Of a stretch of 64,000 nt of DNA, positions 20,888 to 29,427 are shown in pieces. The stretch is from Spirosoma fluviale. GTDB taxonomy: Bacteria > Bacteroidota > Bacteroidia > Cytophagales > Spirosomataceae. The notes under the pieces are model-generated. The model was given only the letters and a program-made list of their open reading frames with translations, did no database searches and had not been told where the DNA came from. The DNA is taken from the NCBI GenBank assembly GCA_945901025.1, contig CAMDJW010000007.1, positions 1-64,000 on the forward strand. Reading direction: 5' to 3'. A program made the position numbers and the translations under genes. Every line of letters begins with the position of its first letter. The first letter of the stretch is position 1.

Positions 20888-21799
20888 ATGAAAAAAATAA
20901 AACTTAACACGGGAAAAGAAATAGGGAATGGATCCCCATGTTACATCATTGCAGAAATTGGAATCAATCATAATGGTTCTTTAGAGACTGCTAAATTGTT
21001 AATCGACGCTGCCGTTGAGGCTAAAGTGGACGCTGTAAAATTCCAAAAGCGTACCCCTGAAATTTGTGTTCCTAAAGATCAATGGGAAATCATGAGAGAA
21101 ACTCCTTGGGGTCCGATGACCTACATTGATTACAAAAGAAAAACGGAATTTGGTGCGTTAGAATATTCTGAAATTGACGCTTATTGCAAATCTTTGGGGA
21201 TTGACTGGTTTGCCTCCGCTTGGGATGAGCCATCGGTAGATTTTATGGAGAACTTTGAGCCTGTCATGTATAAATTAGCCTCTGCTTCTTTAACTGATGA
21301 CCATTTAATCAGAAAGATTTGTGAAACAGGCAGACCTATCATGATTTCTACAGGCATGTCTCGAATAGATGAAATCATTTTTGCTGTGGAATTGATTCGT
21401 GAATATGGAGATTATCCTTTGATGATCGCTCATTCAACATCAGCATATCCTTGTAAACCAGAGGAATTGAATTTGAAGATGATTCAAACGTTAAAAGATT
21501 TGTATCCAGAATACATCATTGGATATTCAGGACATGAAACTGGATTAAGTCCGACGGTTTCTGCCGTGGCATTAGGAGCTGAATTTGTTGAAAGACATTT
21601 CACATTAGACCGTGCTATGTGGGGTTCTGATCATGCTGCATCGGTTGAGCCACAAGGATTTGTTAAACTTGTGAAAGACATCCGTGACACAGAATTAGGA
21701 TTAGGTGATGGAATCAAAAAAGTATACGAGAGCGAAGTAGGTCCTATGAAAAAGCTACGTGTCAATATTACCGAGAACAGGATAATAGAAAAAGCATAA
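20888..21799 (+). CDS. N-acetylneuraminate synthase family protein (NeuB/SpsE-like), no SAF domain
   Basis: This 303-residue TIM-barrel enzyme belongs to the NeuB family, which condenses phosphoenolpyruvate with an amino-sugar aldehyde to make nonulosonic acids. Signatures: YIIAEIGINHNGSLETAKLL at the N terminus, VDAVKFQKRTPE, YKLASASLTDD, MISTGMSRIDEI and IGYSGHETGLSPT, then VERHFTLDRAMWGSDHAASV. Family members usually have about 340-350 residues with a C-terminal SAF (antifreeze-like) domain; this one stops just after the barrel at ENRIIEKA. The shortened form may be natural for a subfamily. It sits opposite an operon encoding SpsF-like and KdsC-like proteins, which supports a sugar-acid role. 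Confidence 0.85.
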   Translation: MKKIKLNTGKEIGNGSPCYIIAEIGINHNGSLETAKLLIDAAVEAKVDAVKFQKRTPEICVPKDQWEIMRETPWGPMTYIDYKRKTEFGALEYSEIDAYCKSLGIDWFASAWDEPSVDFMENFEPVMYKLASASLTDDHLIRKICETGRPIMISTGMSRIDEIIFAVELIREYGDYPLMIAHSTSAYPCKPEELNLKMIQTLKDLYPEYIIGYSGHETGLSPTVSAVALGAEFVERHFTLDRAMWGSDHAASVEPQGFVKLVKDIRDTELGLGDGIKKVYESEVGPMKKLRVNITENRIIEKA

Positions 21800-21803
21800 G
21801 CTT

Positions 21804-22616
21804 ATGCAATTGAATGCTGTAGAAATCTGCACCATACTTCTCGTCATTGGAAGTGCCGTGCTTATCTATTTAGAAAGGAAATTCCCCTACCGAAGGGGAA
21901 TTCCTTTTTTAAGAGAAGGCTTTTGGACTGATTTTATTGGCTATACACTAGTCCAAAGCTTCTTTTTGAAAATACTCATTTTTGATTATATCATTGTTCC
22001 CATACATGCCTCTATTTCTTGGGGTGATTTTCCGAAAGTAAGTAACTGGCCGATTGGCTGGCAAGTTCTATTTTTTCTCATCACGCATGATTTATATATC
22101 TATTGGTTTCATCGCTGGCAGCATGCCAATAAACTCCTATGGCGCACACATGAAGCGCATCATTCCAATAAATACATTGATTGGATTGCAGGTGCTAGGT
22201 CACATTCCGTTGAAATCTTAATTAATCAAACCATTGAATTTTTGCCCATTTTCCTTTTGGGCGCTGACCCGGTGGTAATCCCCATCAAAGGACTCATTGA
22301 TGGCTTATGGGGTATGTATATTCATGCGAATGTCAATTTCACTTTTGGTCGATTAAAATACATTTTAAATGGTCCTGAATTTCATTTATGGCATCACGCG
22401 AACCACAAAGAAGTATTTCATGCTAACTTTGCAACTAAGTTCAGTATTTGGGATGTTATGTTTGGAACTCTTTATGAGACGAAGGAAAAACCACGCTTTT
22501 GGGGTTTGTATTATAAGTATCCGAAGGATTACATCCGCCAACATATTTACGCGATCTACCGTTGGTATTTCGAGGATTTAAAAGAAAATAAATTAGATGA
22601 TAAAACCTTGGATTAA
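21804..22616 (+). CDS. Sterol desaturase / fatty acid hydroxylase family membrane protein
   Basis: The 270-residue membrane protein has hydrophobic helices in its N-terminal half and the histidine clusters of the fatty acid hydroxylase superfamily: HDLYIYWFHRWQH, RTHEAHHSN, and LWHHANHKEVFH later on. These ligate a di-iron centre for O2-dependent hydroxylation or desaturation of a lipid. It begins 4 nt after the NeuB-like gene, and its end overlaps the SMR gene by 20 nt, so the three are coupled. A lipid-carrier or membrane-lipid substrate would suit this neighbourhood, but that is inference. Confidence 0.85.
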   Translation: MQLNAVEICTILLVIGSAVLIYLERKFPYRRGIPFLREGFWTDFIGYTLVQSFFLKILIFDYIIVPIHASISWGDFPKVSNWPIGWQVLFFLITHDLYIYWFHRWQHANKLLWRTHEAHHSNKYIDWIAGARSHSVEILINQTIEFLPIFLLGADPVVIPIKGLIDGLWGMYIHANVNFTFGRLKYILNGPEFHLWHHANHKEVFHANFATKFSIWDVMFGTLYETKEKPRFWGLYYKYPKDYIRQHIYAIYRWYFEDLKENKLDDKTLD

Positions 22617-22974
22617 TATACTCATTGCGGCGATTTTCGAAACGGGTTGGACTTATGCTTTGAAGTACATGAATTTCAGCCAATTGAAAAATGCCTACCA
22701 AGCAGATTCGCTTATGAGTAAATCGGTAGGAACGGAACTAATCCCATTTTTAGCTTACATCATTTCGGGAGGTGGCAACATTTACTATTTATCGTTGGCC
22801 TTAAAAGATATTCCTACGTCTACGGCCATTGCAGTTTGGACTGCATTTTCACTGGTAATGATTAAAATTTGCGATATTTTTATCTTTAAAACATCCACGT
22901 CACTGATGGAATTTTTCTTTATGACACTAATCATCGTGGGCATCATTGGTCTTAAGAATTACAGCGCTAGTTAA
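22597..22974 (+). CDS. SMR family transporter (EmrE-like)
   Basis: A 125-residue protein with four hydrophobic helices, typical of small multidrug resistance proteins. The essential membrane-embedded glutamate is present as Glu15 in AAIFETGWTYALK, matching Glu14 of EmrE. ALKDIPTSTAIAVWTAFSLV in helix 3 fits the family pattern GxxYAxWxG only loosely. The insertion around residues 30-45 makes it slightly longer than EmrE. The gene overlaps the upstream hydroxylase gene by 20 nt and its stop overlaps the convergent KdsC-like gene by 4 nt. In glycan clusters such proteins can move lipid-linked sugars, an alternative to drug export. Confidence 0.8.
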   Translation: MIKPWINILIAAIFETGWTYALKYMNFSQLKNAYQADSLMSKSVGTELIPFLAYIISGGGNIYYLSLALKDIPTSTAIAVWTAFSLVMIKICDIFIFKTSTSLMEFFFMTLIIVGIIGLKNYSAS

Positions 22975-23498
22975 TCATTTAATTTAGCTTGAATAATCAT
23001 TTCCGCCATTTCGCGGAAACAACCTCTTCCGCCGTCAAGTGTTAAAACTACATCGGCTTCCGCTTTAACTTGGGGCAAAGCATCTGCAGGACAAAAAAAC
23101 ATACCTACTAAGGATCTTACGACCAAGTCGTTTACATCGTCCCCAATATACGCTAGCTCTTCCGTTTTTAAATAGTACCTTTTAAGGATCCGATTAACCA
23201 CTCCCTTCTTTTCCTTAACCCCTAAATTCAACTCAGTGATACCTAATTTTTCTGCCCTTTTAACTACTGATGGAGAAGATTCTCCTGTAATAATGCCCGT
23301 TGGTACTTGAACTAAAGTCCTCAGCCTTTCCACCCCCATTCCATCTCGAATATTAAACTTTTTCAGGTATTCACCCTGTTCTCCATAATATACTCCTCCA
23401 TCGGTAAGGACACCATCACAGTCAGTCAATACCCATTTTATTTTTGCTAGTTTTATCTGTAAATCTTCCATCTTAAATTGCTGTAAATCCTCCGTCAA
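22971..23498 (-). CDS. KdsC-like HAD phosphatase
   Basis: The 175-residue protein is a capless HAD phosphatase of the KdsC/NulO-9-phosphatase type. The nucleophile motif is TDCDGVLTDGGVYY near residue 20, followed by FNIRDGMGVERL, TGESSPSVVKRAEKLGI and YIGDDVNDL. KdsC removes phosphate from Kdo-8-P; close relatives act on nonulosonate 9-phosphates made by NeuB-type enzymes. It is the last gene of the minus-strand sugar operon and overlaps the SDR gene by 26 nt. The convergent SMR gene overlaps its last 4 nt. Confidence 0.85.
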   Translation of the reverse strand: MTEDLQQFKMEDLQIKLAKIKWVLTDCDGVLTDGGVYYGEQGEYLKKFNIRDGMGVERLRTLVQVPTGIITGESSPSVVKRAEKLGITELNLGVKEKKGVVNRILKRYYLKTEELAYIGDDVNDLVVRSLVGMFFCPADALPQVKAEADVVLTLDGGRGCFREMAEMIIQAKLND

Positions 23499-24270
23499 CG
23501 ACCAGATTAGCTCCTGTCATGTAGGCGGAAGCGTCACTGGCTAAAAACACTAAAGCACCTGCATAATCATCCGGTTTAGCCATGCGTTTTAACAGTGTTT
23601 TTGCTGAATATTGTTGCATAAAAAATTCTGTTTGTCCATTTTCTACACCCCCAGGTGACAGGGTATTTACTCGAATCCCATGCTCTCCCCAATAGGCCGC
23701 CAAATATCGGGTGAAGTTTATAACGGCTCCCTTGGTCGTTGGATAGGCAGGTGTCTTAAAAAATAATTGTTGGCCTTTTTCATCTTGATACAAGGATTGA
23801 TCTGGCCCAACTATACCATAAGTAGACGCAATATTAATAATGCTTCCTTGCTTATTTTTCAACATGATTTTCCCAAATTTTTGGGCACATAGAAATAATC
23901 CTTTCACGTTTACTTCCCACGACTTTTGAAACATGTCGACCGGGTAATTCTCAAAGGAGGATAAACTAAGTAAATCCGCTGAAGTCTGAAAATGATCATT
24001 GATAGCTGCATTATTGACCAAAATATCCAAACAACCAAATTCATTTTCTATCCAATCTGCACATTTTTCTACTTCGCTTTCCACCGATATTTCAAGGGCA
24101 AAACCTTTCGAATTATTCCCAAGCGTAGATGCAAAATTTACACATGCATCCAAAGACAAATCAGCTACAATAACCGTTGCGCCTGCCTGGGCCAAAGCCT
24201 TACAATGTTCCTTGCCAATGAGCCCCAATGCACCGGTAACCAATGCAATTTTACCCGTTAAATTAAACAT
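23473..24270 (-). CDS. SDR family oxidoreductase
   Basis: I choose the start at 24270 (265 residues, FNLTGKIALVTGALGLIGK), which places the Rossmann glycine motif where SDR proteins have it; ATG codons at 24285 and 24309 are also open. The NNAAI motif near residue 85, the catalytic Ser in INIASTYGIVG, and Tyr/Lys in AYPTTKGAVINF complete the classical SDR set, and GGVENG plus the C-terminal VVDGGFTA are typical. It would oxidise or reduce a hydroxyl or keto group of the pathway sugar. It lies between aminotransferase and phosphatase genes in the operon. Confidence 0.87.
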   Translation of the reverse strand: MFNLTGKIALVTGALGLIGKEHCKALAQAGATVIVADLSLDACVNFASTLGNNSKGFALEISVESEVEKCADWIENEFGCLDILVNNAAINDHFQTSADLLSLSSFENYPVDMFQKSWEVNVKGLFLCAQKFGKIMLKNKQGSIINIASTYGIVGPDQSLYQDEKGQQLFFKTPAYPTTKGAVINFTRYLAAYWGEHGIRVNTLSPGGVENGQTEFFMQQYSAKTLLKRMAKPDDYAGALVFLASDASAYMTGANLVVDGGFTAI

Positions 24271-24277
24271 GTCCTGA

Positions 24278-25615
24278 CTATGCATTTTTGGGTTTAATAT
24301 TATGTTCATTGATCTTTCTAAATACCGCTTCTAATAATTCACCTTTCAACAACGATTCCACTTGATTATTTTCTATTGCGATTTTAAGTCTAGGTAAAAT
24401 CTCTGCGTAGGCTTTGATGGTATATTCTAAATCTTCTTTTGAGTGGCTATATGAGATGTTATGAAACCCTCCCCAAAGAATACCTTTTTGTAAGAGTTCT
24501 TGTTGCATAAATGTTTTTAATGCCAAAGGATTTTGACCTTCTGATTGGTAGGTAAGCATAGACCTACAAGCATACCCGACACATGCCGTTATTTCTGACA
24601 TTCCTAGGTAGGAGGCCAACTTATTATATTCATTTTGTATCCATTCTCCTTTACTATTTAAAGCGGCTATCACATCATTTTTTTGCATGAATTCAATAGT
24701 TGCTTTACAAGCAGCTAACGATAATGCCTCTCCACCAAAAGTCGTATAAGAAAAAACATCTTTTTCGAAAAGCGACATCACATCTTTCCTTCCTGTTAAA
24801 ATAGCTAAAGGCATTCCATTCGCACAAGCTTTTGAAAAAGTAGCTAAATCCGCCTTCACTCCAAAATACTCCTGAGCGCCTCCTAGGGCTATTCTAAAAC
24901 CAGTCCACATCTCATCAAAAATCAATAAAGTTCCATTGGCCTTGCAAATTTCAGCTAACTCTTGAAGAAAATTATTTTGAGGTTTTTCGAAAATAAAAGG
25001 TTCCAAAATGACGCAAGCAACCGTTTCGTCTAGGGCATTTTTTATTGATTCAATATCATTAAACGGAAAGGTGAAACTCAAATTTTTTATTCCTTCGGGG
25101 ATACCTCCACTGCGGGAAGTGATACCGATATACCAGTCGTGCCAACCGTGATAGCCGCAGCAAAATACCTTATCGCGACCCGTAAATGCTCTAGCAATTC
25201 TTACTGCAGCAGAAGTTACATCGGCGCCCGTTTTACTGTATTTGACCACCTCGGCATTGGGAATAATTCCGTGAAGCATTTCAGCTAATTCCACCTCTAA
25301 TGGGTGCATTAATGAAAATGTAATTCCGTCTTTTAATTGGGCTTGAATCGCACCGTCAATTTCTGGGATGCAATAGCCAAGTGACAATGGGCCTATACCC
25401 ATATTAAAGTCGATGTATTCATTCCCATCCACATCCCAAACACGTGCACCCTTCCCTTTTTTCAAATAGACCGGTGCCACACCCTTAGAAAATTGCCCTG
25501 GTCCTTTGGCCAATGTTTGAGTGATGGGTGATTGAACTTTTAAACCCCTTTGATACATTTCCAATGATTTTGAAATGTTAGGTAAAGCCTCGTTAAATTG
25601 AACAGAATTAGGCAT
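24278..25615 (-). CDS. Class III aminotransferase, glutamate-1-semialdehyde aminomutase-like
   Basis: The 445-residue PLP enzyme resembles HemL but is unlikely to be the haem-pathway enzyme because of its context. Features: KYSKTGADVTSAAVRIARA, the cofactor-stacking CCGYHGWHDWY, IFDEMWTGFRIALGG with the PLP-binding Asp, and the Schiff-base Lys in LATFSKACANGMPLAIL. GSA-type aminotransferases also occur in sugar clusters, where they transaminate a terminal aldehyde or shift an amino group. Flanking genes are 8 nt away or overlapping. The amino group it adds is probably part of the final sugar; the substrate is not known. Confidence 0.85.
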   Translation of the reverse strand: MPNSVQFNEALPNISKSLEMYQRGLKVQSPITQTLAKGPGQFSKGVAPVYLKKGKGARVWDVDGNEYIDFNMGIGPLSLGYCIPEIDGAIQAQLKDGITFSLMHPLEVELAEMLHGIIPNAEVVKYSKTGADVTSAAVRIARAFTGRDKVFCCGYHGWHDWYIGITSRSGGIPEGIKNLSFTFPFNDIESIKNALDETVACVILEPFIFEKPQNNFLQELAEICKANGTLLIFDEMWTGFRIALGGAQEYFGVKADLATFSKACANGMPLAILTGRKDVMSLFEKDVFSYTTFGGEALSLAACKATIEFMQKNDVIAALNSKGEWIQNEYNKLASYLGMSEITACVGYACRSMLTYQSEGQNPLALKTFMQQELLQKGILWGGFHNISYSHSKEDLEYTIKAYAEILPRLKIAIENNQVESLLKGELLEAVFRKINEHNIKPKNA

Positions 25616-25623
25616 ATAGTAAA

Positions 25624-26526
25624 TTATTTTTGTATGAAATTTTGTATTTTTTCGACTAAACTTTTAGCATCCAAACCCTCATGAATGAGCACTTCGGCAA
25701 GTCGGCCTGGTTTAAACCAACGATCCTCAAAAGCGATCGAATGAGTAGGAATTAGAATTTGGTTTTTAACTAAATATTCCGCTAAAATGCTGAACAAACC
25801 GCCGGTTAAAAAATGATCTTCGATCGTAATAAAACAGGATGTTTGGCTAGCCAATTTTGAAATTAAATCCCCATCGAAAGGCTTTAAATTTCGTATATTA
25901 ACTAGGCCCACTTGAAAGCCCAAATCACTTAATAATTGATGCGCCTTGATGCTTTCTTCCAGCATAAAACCGTACGTTAAAATCGTGCAATCTTTTCCTT
26001 CAAATATTTGTTCGGCCTTACCAAAAACATAAGGTTTATGCTTAAGTAACGCTGGCCGAGTATTAATTCGGACATAGCTTGGATTTTCGGTAGCCCAAAT
26101 CTGAGGCAACATTTCGATCAAATCCTCTTCGTCAGCGGGTGCAAAAACCTCCATGCCAGGAATTCCACGCATGATGGAAATATCCTCAATCGCTTGGTGT
26201 GTAGGTCCGTTCCCATCCGATAAAACTCCGGGAATAAAACTGCTTAATTTGACAGGTAAATTGGCAATCCCAACAGAGGTCCTTGTAAACTCAAAAGCTC
26301 TCATGGTTAGGAAAGCAGACAAGGCATGAACCACAGGTTTTCTACCACGCAAAGCTAAACCCGCAGCAGCTCCTAACATCGTTTGTTCGGTAATTCCGGT
26401 ATCTATAAATCGATTGCCTAAAGACGCTGGCAAATTGCGAACTAAGGCACGATTTTCAGCGGTCATTACAATAAAACGATCATCCTCAAGGGCTGTTTTT
26501 TCTAATAATTTTTCGTAAGTCATCAT
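25624..26526 (-). CDS. Transketolase, C-terminal half (pyrimidine-binding and C-terminal domains)
   Basis: This 300-residue protein contains the transketolase pyrimidine-binding domain (FIDTGITEQTMLGAAAGLALRG style block with the catalytic Glu) followed by the C-terminal domain from about residue 170. It is the partner of the TPP-binding half encoded 8 nt upstream. Split transketolases of this type occur both in central metabolism and in sugar biosynthetic clusters. Here the pair is inside an operon with cytidylyltransferase and aminotransferase genes, which points to assembly of a dedicated sugar skeleton by two-carbon transfer. That role is inferred from context. Confidence 0.87.
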   Translation of the reverse strand: MMTYEKLLEKTALEDDRFIVMTAENRALVRNLPASLGNRFIDTGITEQTMLGAAAGLALRGRKPVVHALSAFLTMRAFEFTRTSVGIANLPVKLSSFIPGVLSDGNGPTHQAIEDISIMRGIPGMEVFAPADEEDLIEMLPQIWATENPSYVRINTRPALLKHKPYVFGKAEQIFEGKDCTILTYGFMLEESIKAHQLLSDLGFQVGLVNIRNLKPFDGDLISKLASQTSCFITIEDHFLTGGLFSILAEYLVKNQILIPTHSIAFEDRWFKPGRLAEVLIHEGLDAKSLVEKIQNFIQK

Positions 26527-26534
26527 CTTATTAT

Positions 26535-27389
26535 TTATCGTACAACCAATGTTTCAGCCACTAAATTGGCCCCAAATCCTTCATTTAATTCCACTAATAG
26601 TTCTTGGATTTCGGGCTGTGAAAAATTACAAAACCAACGATCCGCCCGCGCCTCTATCGAAGGCAATCCCTTTCCGCGTACCGTATCACATATTATAACC
26701 TGTGCGCCCGTTTGCCCCTTAATGTTGGAGAATGCTTTTTCTAAAGCATTGAAGTCATGTCCGTCAATTCTTTGAGTCATCATTCCAAAAGACTCAAATT
26801 TTTCAACTAAAGACTCGAGTGGAATTAAGTCTTCCGTGGCCATGTTGGCTTGGAAATTATTCCGGTCAATGATAAATGTCAGATTGTCTAGTTTGTAAGC
26901 GTTAGCAACTAAAAAAGCTTCCCAACAAGATCCCTCGTTCAACTCCCCATCTCCCATGACGCAATAAACTCGATTTTCACCTCCTCGAATGATGATGTCC
27001 ATCGCAACTCCGATAGACACAGAAGGCAATTGGCCTAATGAACCTGAGTGGAATTCCACTCCCGGAATGTTCCGATTGGGATGCCAATAGATATGATCTT
27101 CTGTGGACAAATGATTTTTTAATCGGTCCGCTTCGATCCAACCAAGCTCAGCAAATATTCCATATAAGGCAGGCACATCATGCCCCTTCGATAAAAATAG
27201 ATAATCCCTATTTTCATCCTTTAAATTTCCTTTATGCAGATTTAAATGATCCACATATAAATAAGTTAATAAATCAACCGCTGATAGAGAGGCCCCTAAA
27301 AAACAGCCGCCATCAGATGCCATAGGCACGATGTGATTTCTAACGCGTTTTGCAAACTGCTGAAGCTTTATAATTTTTTCTTCATTCAT
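26535..27389 (-). CDS. Transketolase, N-terminal half (thiamine diphosphate-binding)
   Basis: I place the start at the ATG at 27389, giving 284 residues (MNEEKIIKLQQFAKRVRNHI), 2 nt after the upstream stop; the longer open frame to 27452 would run into the SpsF-like gene. Motifs are the substrate-side LFLSKGHDVPALYG, GSLGQLPSVSIGVAMD and the TPP motif VMGDGELNEGSCWEA with a downstream IDRNNFQ. Together with the following gene it forms a split transketolase. Half-protein length is normal for this arrangement. Confidence 0.87.
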   Translation of the reverse strand: MNEEKIIKLQQFAKRVRNHIVPMASDGGCFLGASLSAVDLLTYLYVDHLNLHKGNLKDENRDYLFLSKGHDVPALYGIFAELGWIEADRLKNHLSTEDHIYWHPNRNIPGVEFHSGSLGQLPSVSIGVAMDIIIRGGENRVYCVMGDGELNEGSCWEAFLVANAYKLDNLTFIIDRNNFQANMATEDLIPLESLVEKFESFGMMTQRIDGHDFNALEKAFSNIKGQTGAQVIICDTVRGKGLPSIEARADRWFCNFSQPEIQELLVELNEGFGANLVAETLVVR

Positions 27390-27391
27390 GA

Positions 27392-28192
27392 TTATAACTT
27401 GGTTTGACTGGGCAGAATAGTTTTTAATTCCTCTAAATGATTTCGATACCAATTTACCCCCGCGAGGGATTGGTTGATTTGAAAAATCTCTGGTTCAAAA
27501 ACAAGTAAATCCAAGATATCCTTCAAGGTAAACCGAGGGTTTATTGGATATAATTTTTCATACACTTGATTTATAAACTCGTAATCTTCTGGATAATCTA
27601 AGGTAAATCGATGCGACATATCATAGGTAAAACCTGTTTCCCAAACTACGTTTCCCACTGAAAAAAGGTCTGGATTTTCCCAAAAATAAGGGGTGGTATG
27701 CTCTCGCTCTAATGGCCTGACGGCTTCTTTCCAAGCTCTTTCCAATGCCTTAAACGACATAATTTCTACATCATTTCCATCAGGATAGGATGCGGGATGA
27801 AGGTTACTTACATAATCAAAAGATTGCTCATTTTTCAGGTAATAGTTTAATACTCGGTCGATGACAGCGGTATCAATCAATGGACAATCAGAAGGGATTT
27901 TCACTATCGTCGACGCTTGATAAAAAACAGCTGCCTGATAGTGTCGATCTAATAAATCTAACAATGATCCCCTAAAAACTTCATATCCATATTTTATAGA
28001 CGTTGATTCAATAATATCATCTGATGGCTGGTCTGAAGTGATCACCACTATTTTTGCTACTGTTTTAATTCTAGCAATGCGATTGAGTTGATGAATCAAC
28101 AAAGGAATTCCCAAGACCTCCTTCATTATTTTCCCAGGAAAACGCGAGGAATTCATGCGTGCCTGAACCAAAATAAGTAATGGATTAGACAT
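27392..28192 (-). CDS. SpsF-like cytidylyltransferase family protein
   Basis: The 266-residue protein begins LLILVQARMNSSRFPGKIMK, the nucleotide-binding signature of SpsF/NeuA-type cytidylyltransferases. Further blocks are KIPSDCPLIDTAVIDRVL, YVSNLHPASYPDGNDVEI and HRFTLDYPEDYEFINQVYE, all typical for the SpsF family. It probably activates the sugar as a CMP derivative before transfer. Its start overlaps the upstream GT-B gene by 8 nt. SpsF proteins are often paired with NeuB/SpsE-type synthases; here that partner is on the other strand 6 kb away. Confidence 0.85.
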   Translation of the reverse strand: MSNPLLILVQARMNSSRFPGKIMKEVLGIPLLIHQLNRIARIKTVAKIVVITSDQPSDDIIESTSIKYGYEVFRGSLLDLLDRHYQAAVFYQASTIVKIPSDCPLIDTAVIDRVLNYYLKNEQSFDYVSNLHPASYPDGNDVEIMSFKALERAWKEAVRPLEREHTTPYFWENPDLFSVGNVVWETGFTYDMSHRFTLDYPEDYEFINQVYEKLYPINPRFTLKDILDLLVFEPEIFQINQSLAGVNWYRNHLEELKTILPSQTKL

Positions 28193-29219
28193 AGGTTTCC
28201 TTTTGAATACTCGTGGGCAATAGATTTAAAAAGGCTTCTTTTGAACCCGTAAATTCTAGATACATCTCGCAGATTTTAGCAATTCTTTGAGCGGATTCTC
28301 CTCCATTCTGAATAGGCATTTTTTCTAATAAATCATCAAGGTCAAAATATGAATGCACTTTTTTTCCTAAGGCAATTCCGGTATAAACAACCGTTGAATA
28401 CTGCGTAATTAATTCTTCACAATTGGCAATCATTTCATTCGTTGGCCCATCCGTAAAGATCAACGTATCAGCAGGACAATTATCTTTAATTTCTTGAATC
28501 GCTCGATCCTTTTTTTCATTAGGATGTAACTTAAAAAGTAGCTTTCTCCCTGAGGCGATTTCAACACATTTTTTTAGAAAATTCGGACGATTTTCATAGC
28601 GATAAGTCTCTCGCATATCCGTGGTAGCGACCATCACATATCCATGGTGTTCAAAGTCATTTTGAACATGCTGAATCAAATTATCGTAATTAGGAATACC
28701 TGTGACGGTAATCTTATTTTCATCTGCACCCTTGCTAATAAAATACTTCTTATATCCTTCAGATGCGGCACAATACACATCGCAAAGGTTTGATGTTCCA
28801 TTTAAAGACGTTCCAAAACTCCAATAGCGCGGTATACCCGTTTTTTGAATAAAGGCACTGAGCATGGTATAAGGATCTATCATTCCTTCTTGTACCCAAA
28901 TAGTTTTGGTATTCAAAAACTTTTTCGGGAAAAGCATATCTGAACAAAAAACAACCAATTCGTAAGTATTTAATTTAGCCTTATAATCATTTGGTAATTG
29001 GTGCTTTTGAATATACTCCTCCGCTCTTTTCCTTAATGGATTTCCCATGATGGTAGTATCCAAAATACCCCATTCAATAGCTTTTGAAATGAAAATATTT
29101 TCTGAAAAAAATTGGCTAAAATAACAATCGAACTGAGGCAAAAATTTTGAAATGGAATGCATTTGGATCGTTTGATTAATCGACCCAGTTAAAAATAGAA
29201 TTTTCTTTTTTCCCAACAT
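28185..29219 (-). CDS. Putative GT-B fold glycosyl/glycerophosphotransferase
   Basis: The 344-residue protein has no signal peptide. The pattern is that of GT-B transferases related to capsule and CDP-glycerol glycerophosphotransferases: KILFLTGSINQTIQMHSISK at the N terminus, LLFKLHPNEKKDRAIQEI and then EELITQYSTVVYTGIALGKK, where the conserved Ser/Thr near TQYST usually contacts the donor phosphate. It is the first gene of the minus-strand sugar operon, so it may transfer the operon's product to an acceptor. Family assignment is by pattern only, and the donor is unknown. Confidence 0.6.
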   Translation of the reverse strand: MLGKKKILFLTGSINQTIQMHSISKFLPQFDCYFSQFFSENIFISKAIEWGILDTTIMGNPLRKRAEEYIQKHQLPNDYKAKLNTYELVVFCSDMLFPKKFLNTKTIWVQEGMIDPYTMLSAFIQKTGIPRYWSFGTSLNGTSNLCDVYCAASEGYKKYFISKGADENKITVTGIPNYDNLIQHVQNDFEHHGYVMVATTDMRETYRYENRPNFLKKCVEIASGRKLLFKLHPNEKKDRAIQEIKDNCPADTLIFTDGPTNEMIANCEELITQYSTVVYTGIALGKKVHSYFDLDDLLEKMPIQNGGESAQRIAKICEMYLEFTGSKEAFLNLLPTSIQKETYV

Positions 29220-29427
29220 AATATACTCAAATGATTACTATAAATTTAGCTACCATCTTGATAAGATTGGAACGATAAAATTCATTTAATGATTATATAA
29301 CAAATGGGTTAATATTTACTAACAATAAGAAAATGATTTGTTAATTTAAGCTCGCAAGAATTAAACTATATCCGCTAAATAACCAGTAGAAAATGGACCA
29401 ATGATTGATCCTCCACTATCTATTAAA

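Noticed and set aside
24278-25615. Reading the aminotransferase as the haem enzyme HemL
   Set aside because: The cluster is devoted to sugar biosynthesis, and no other tetrapyrrole gene is near.
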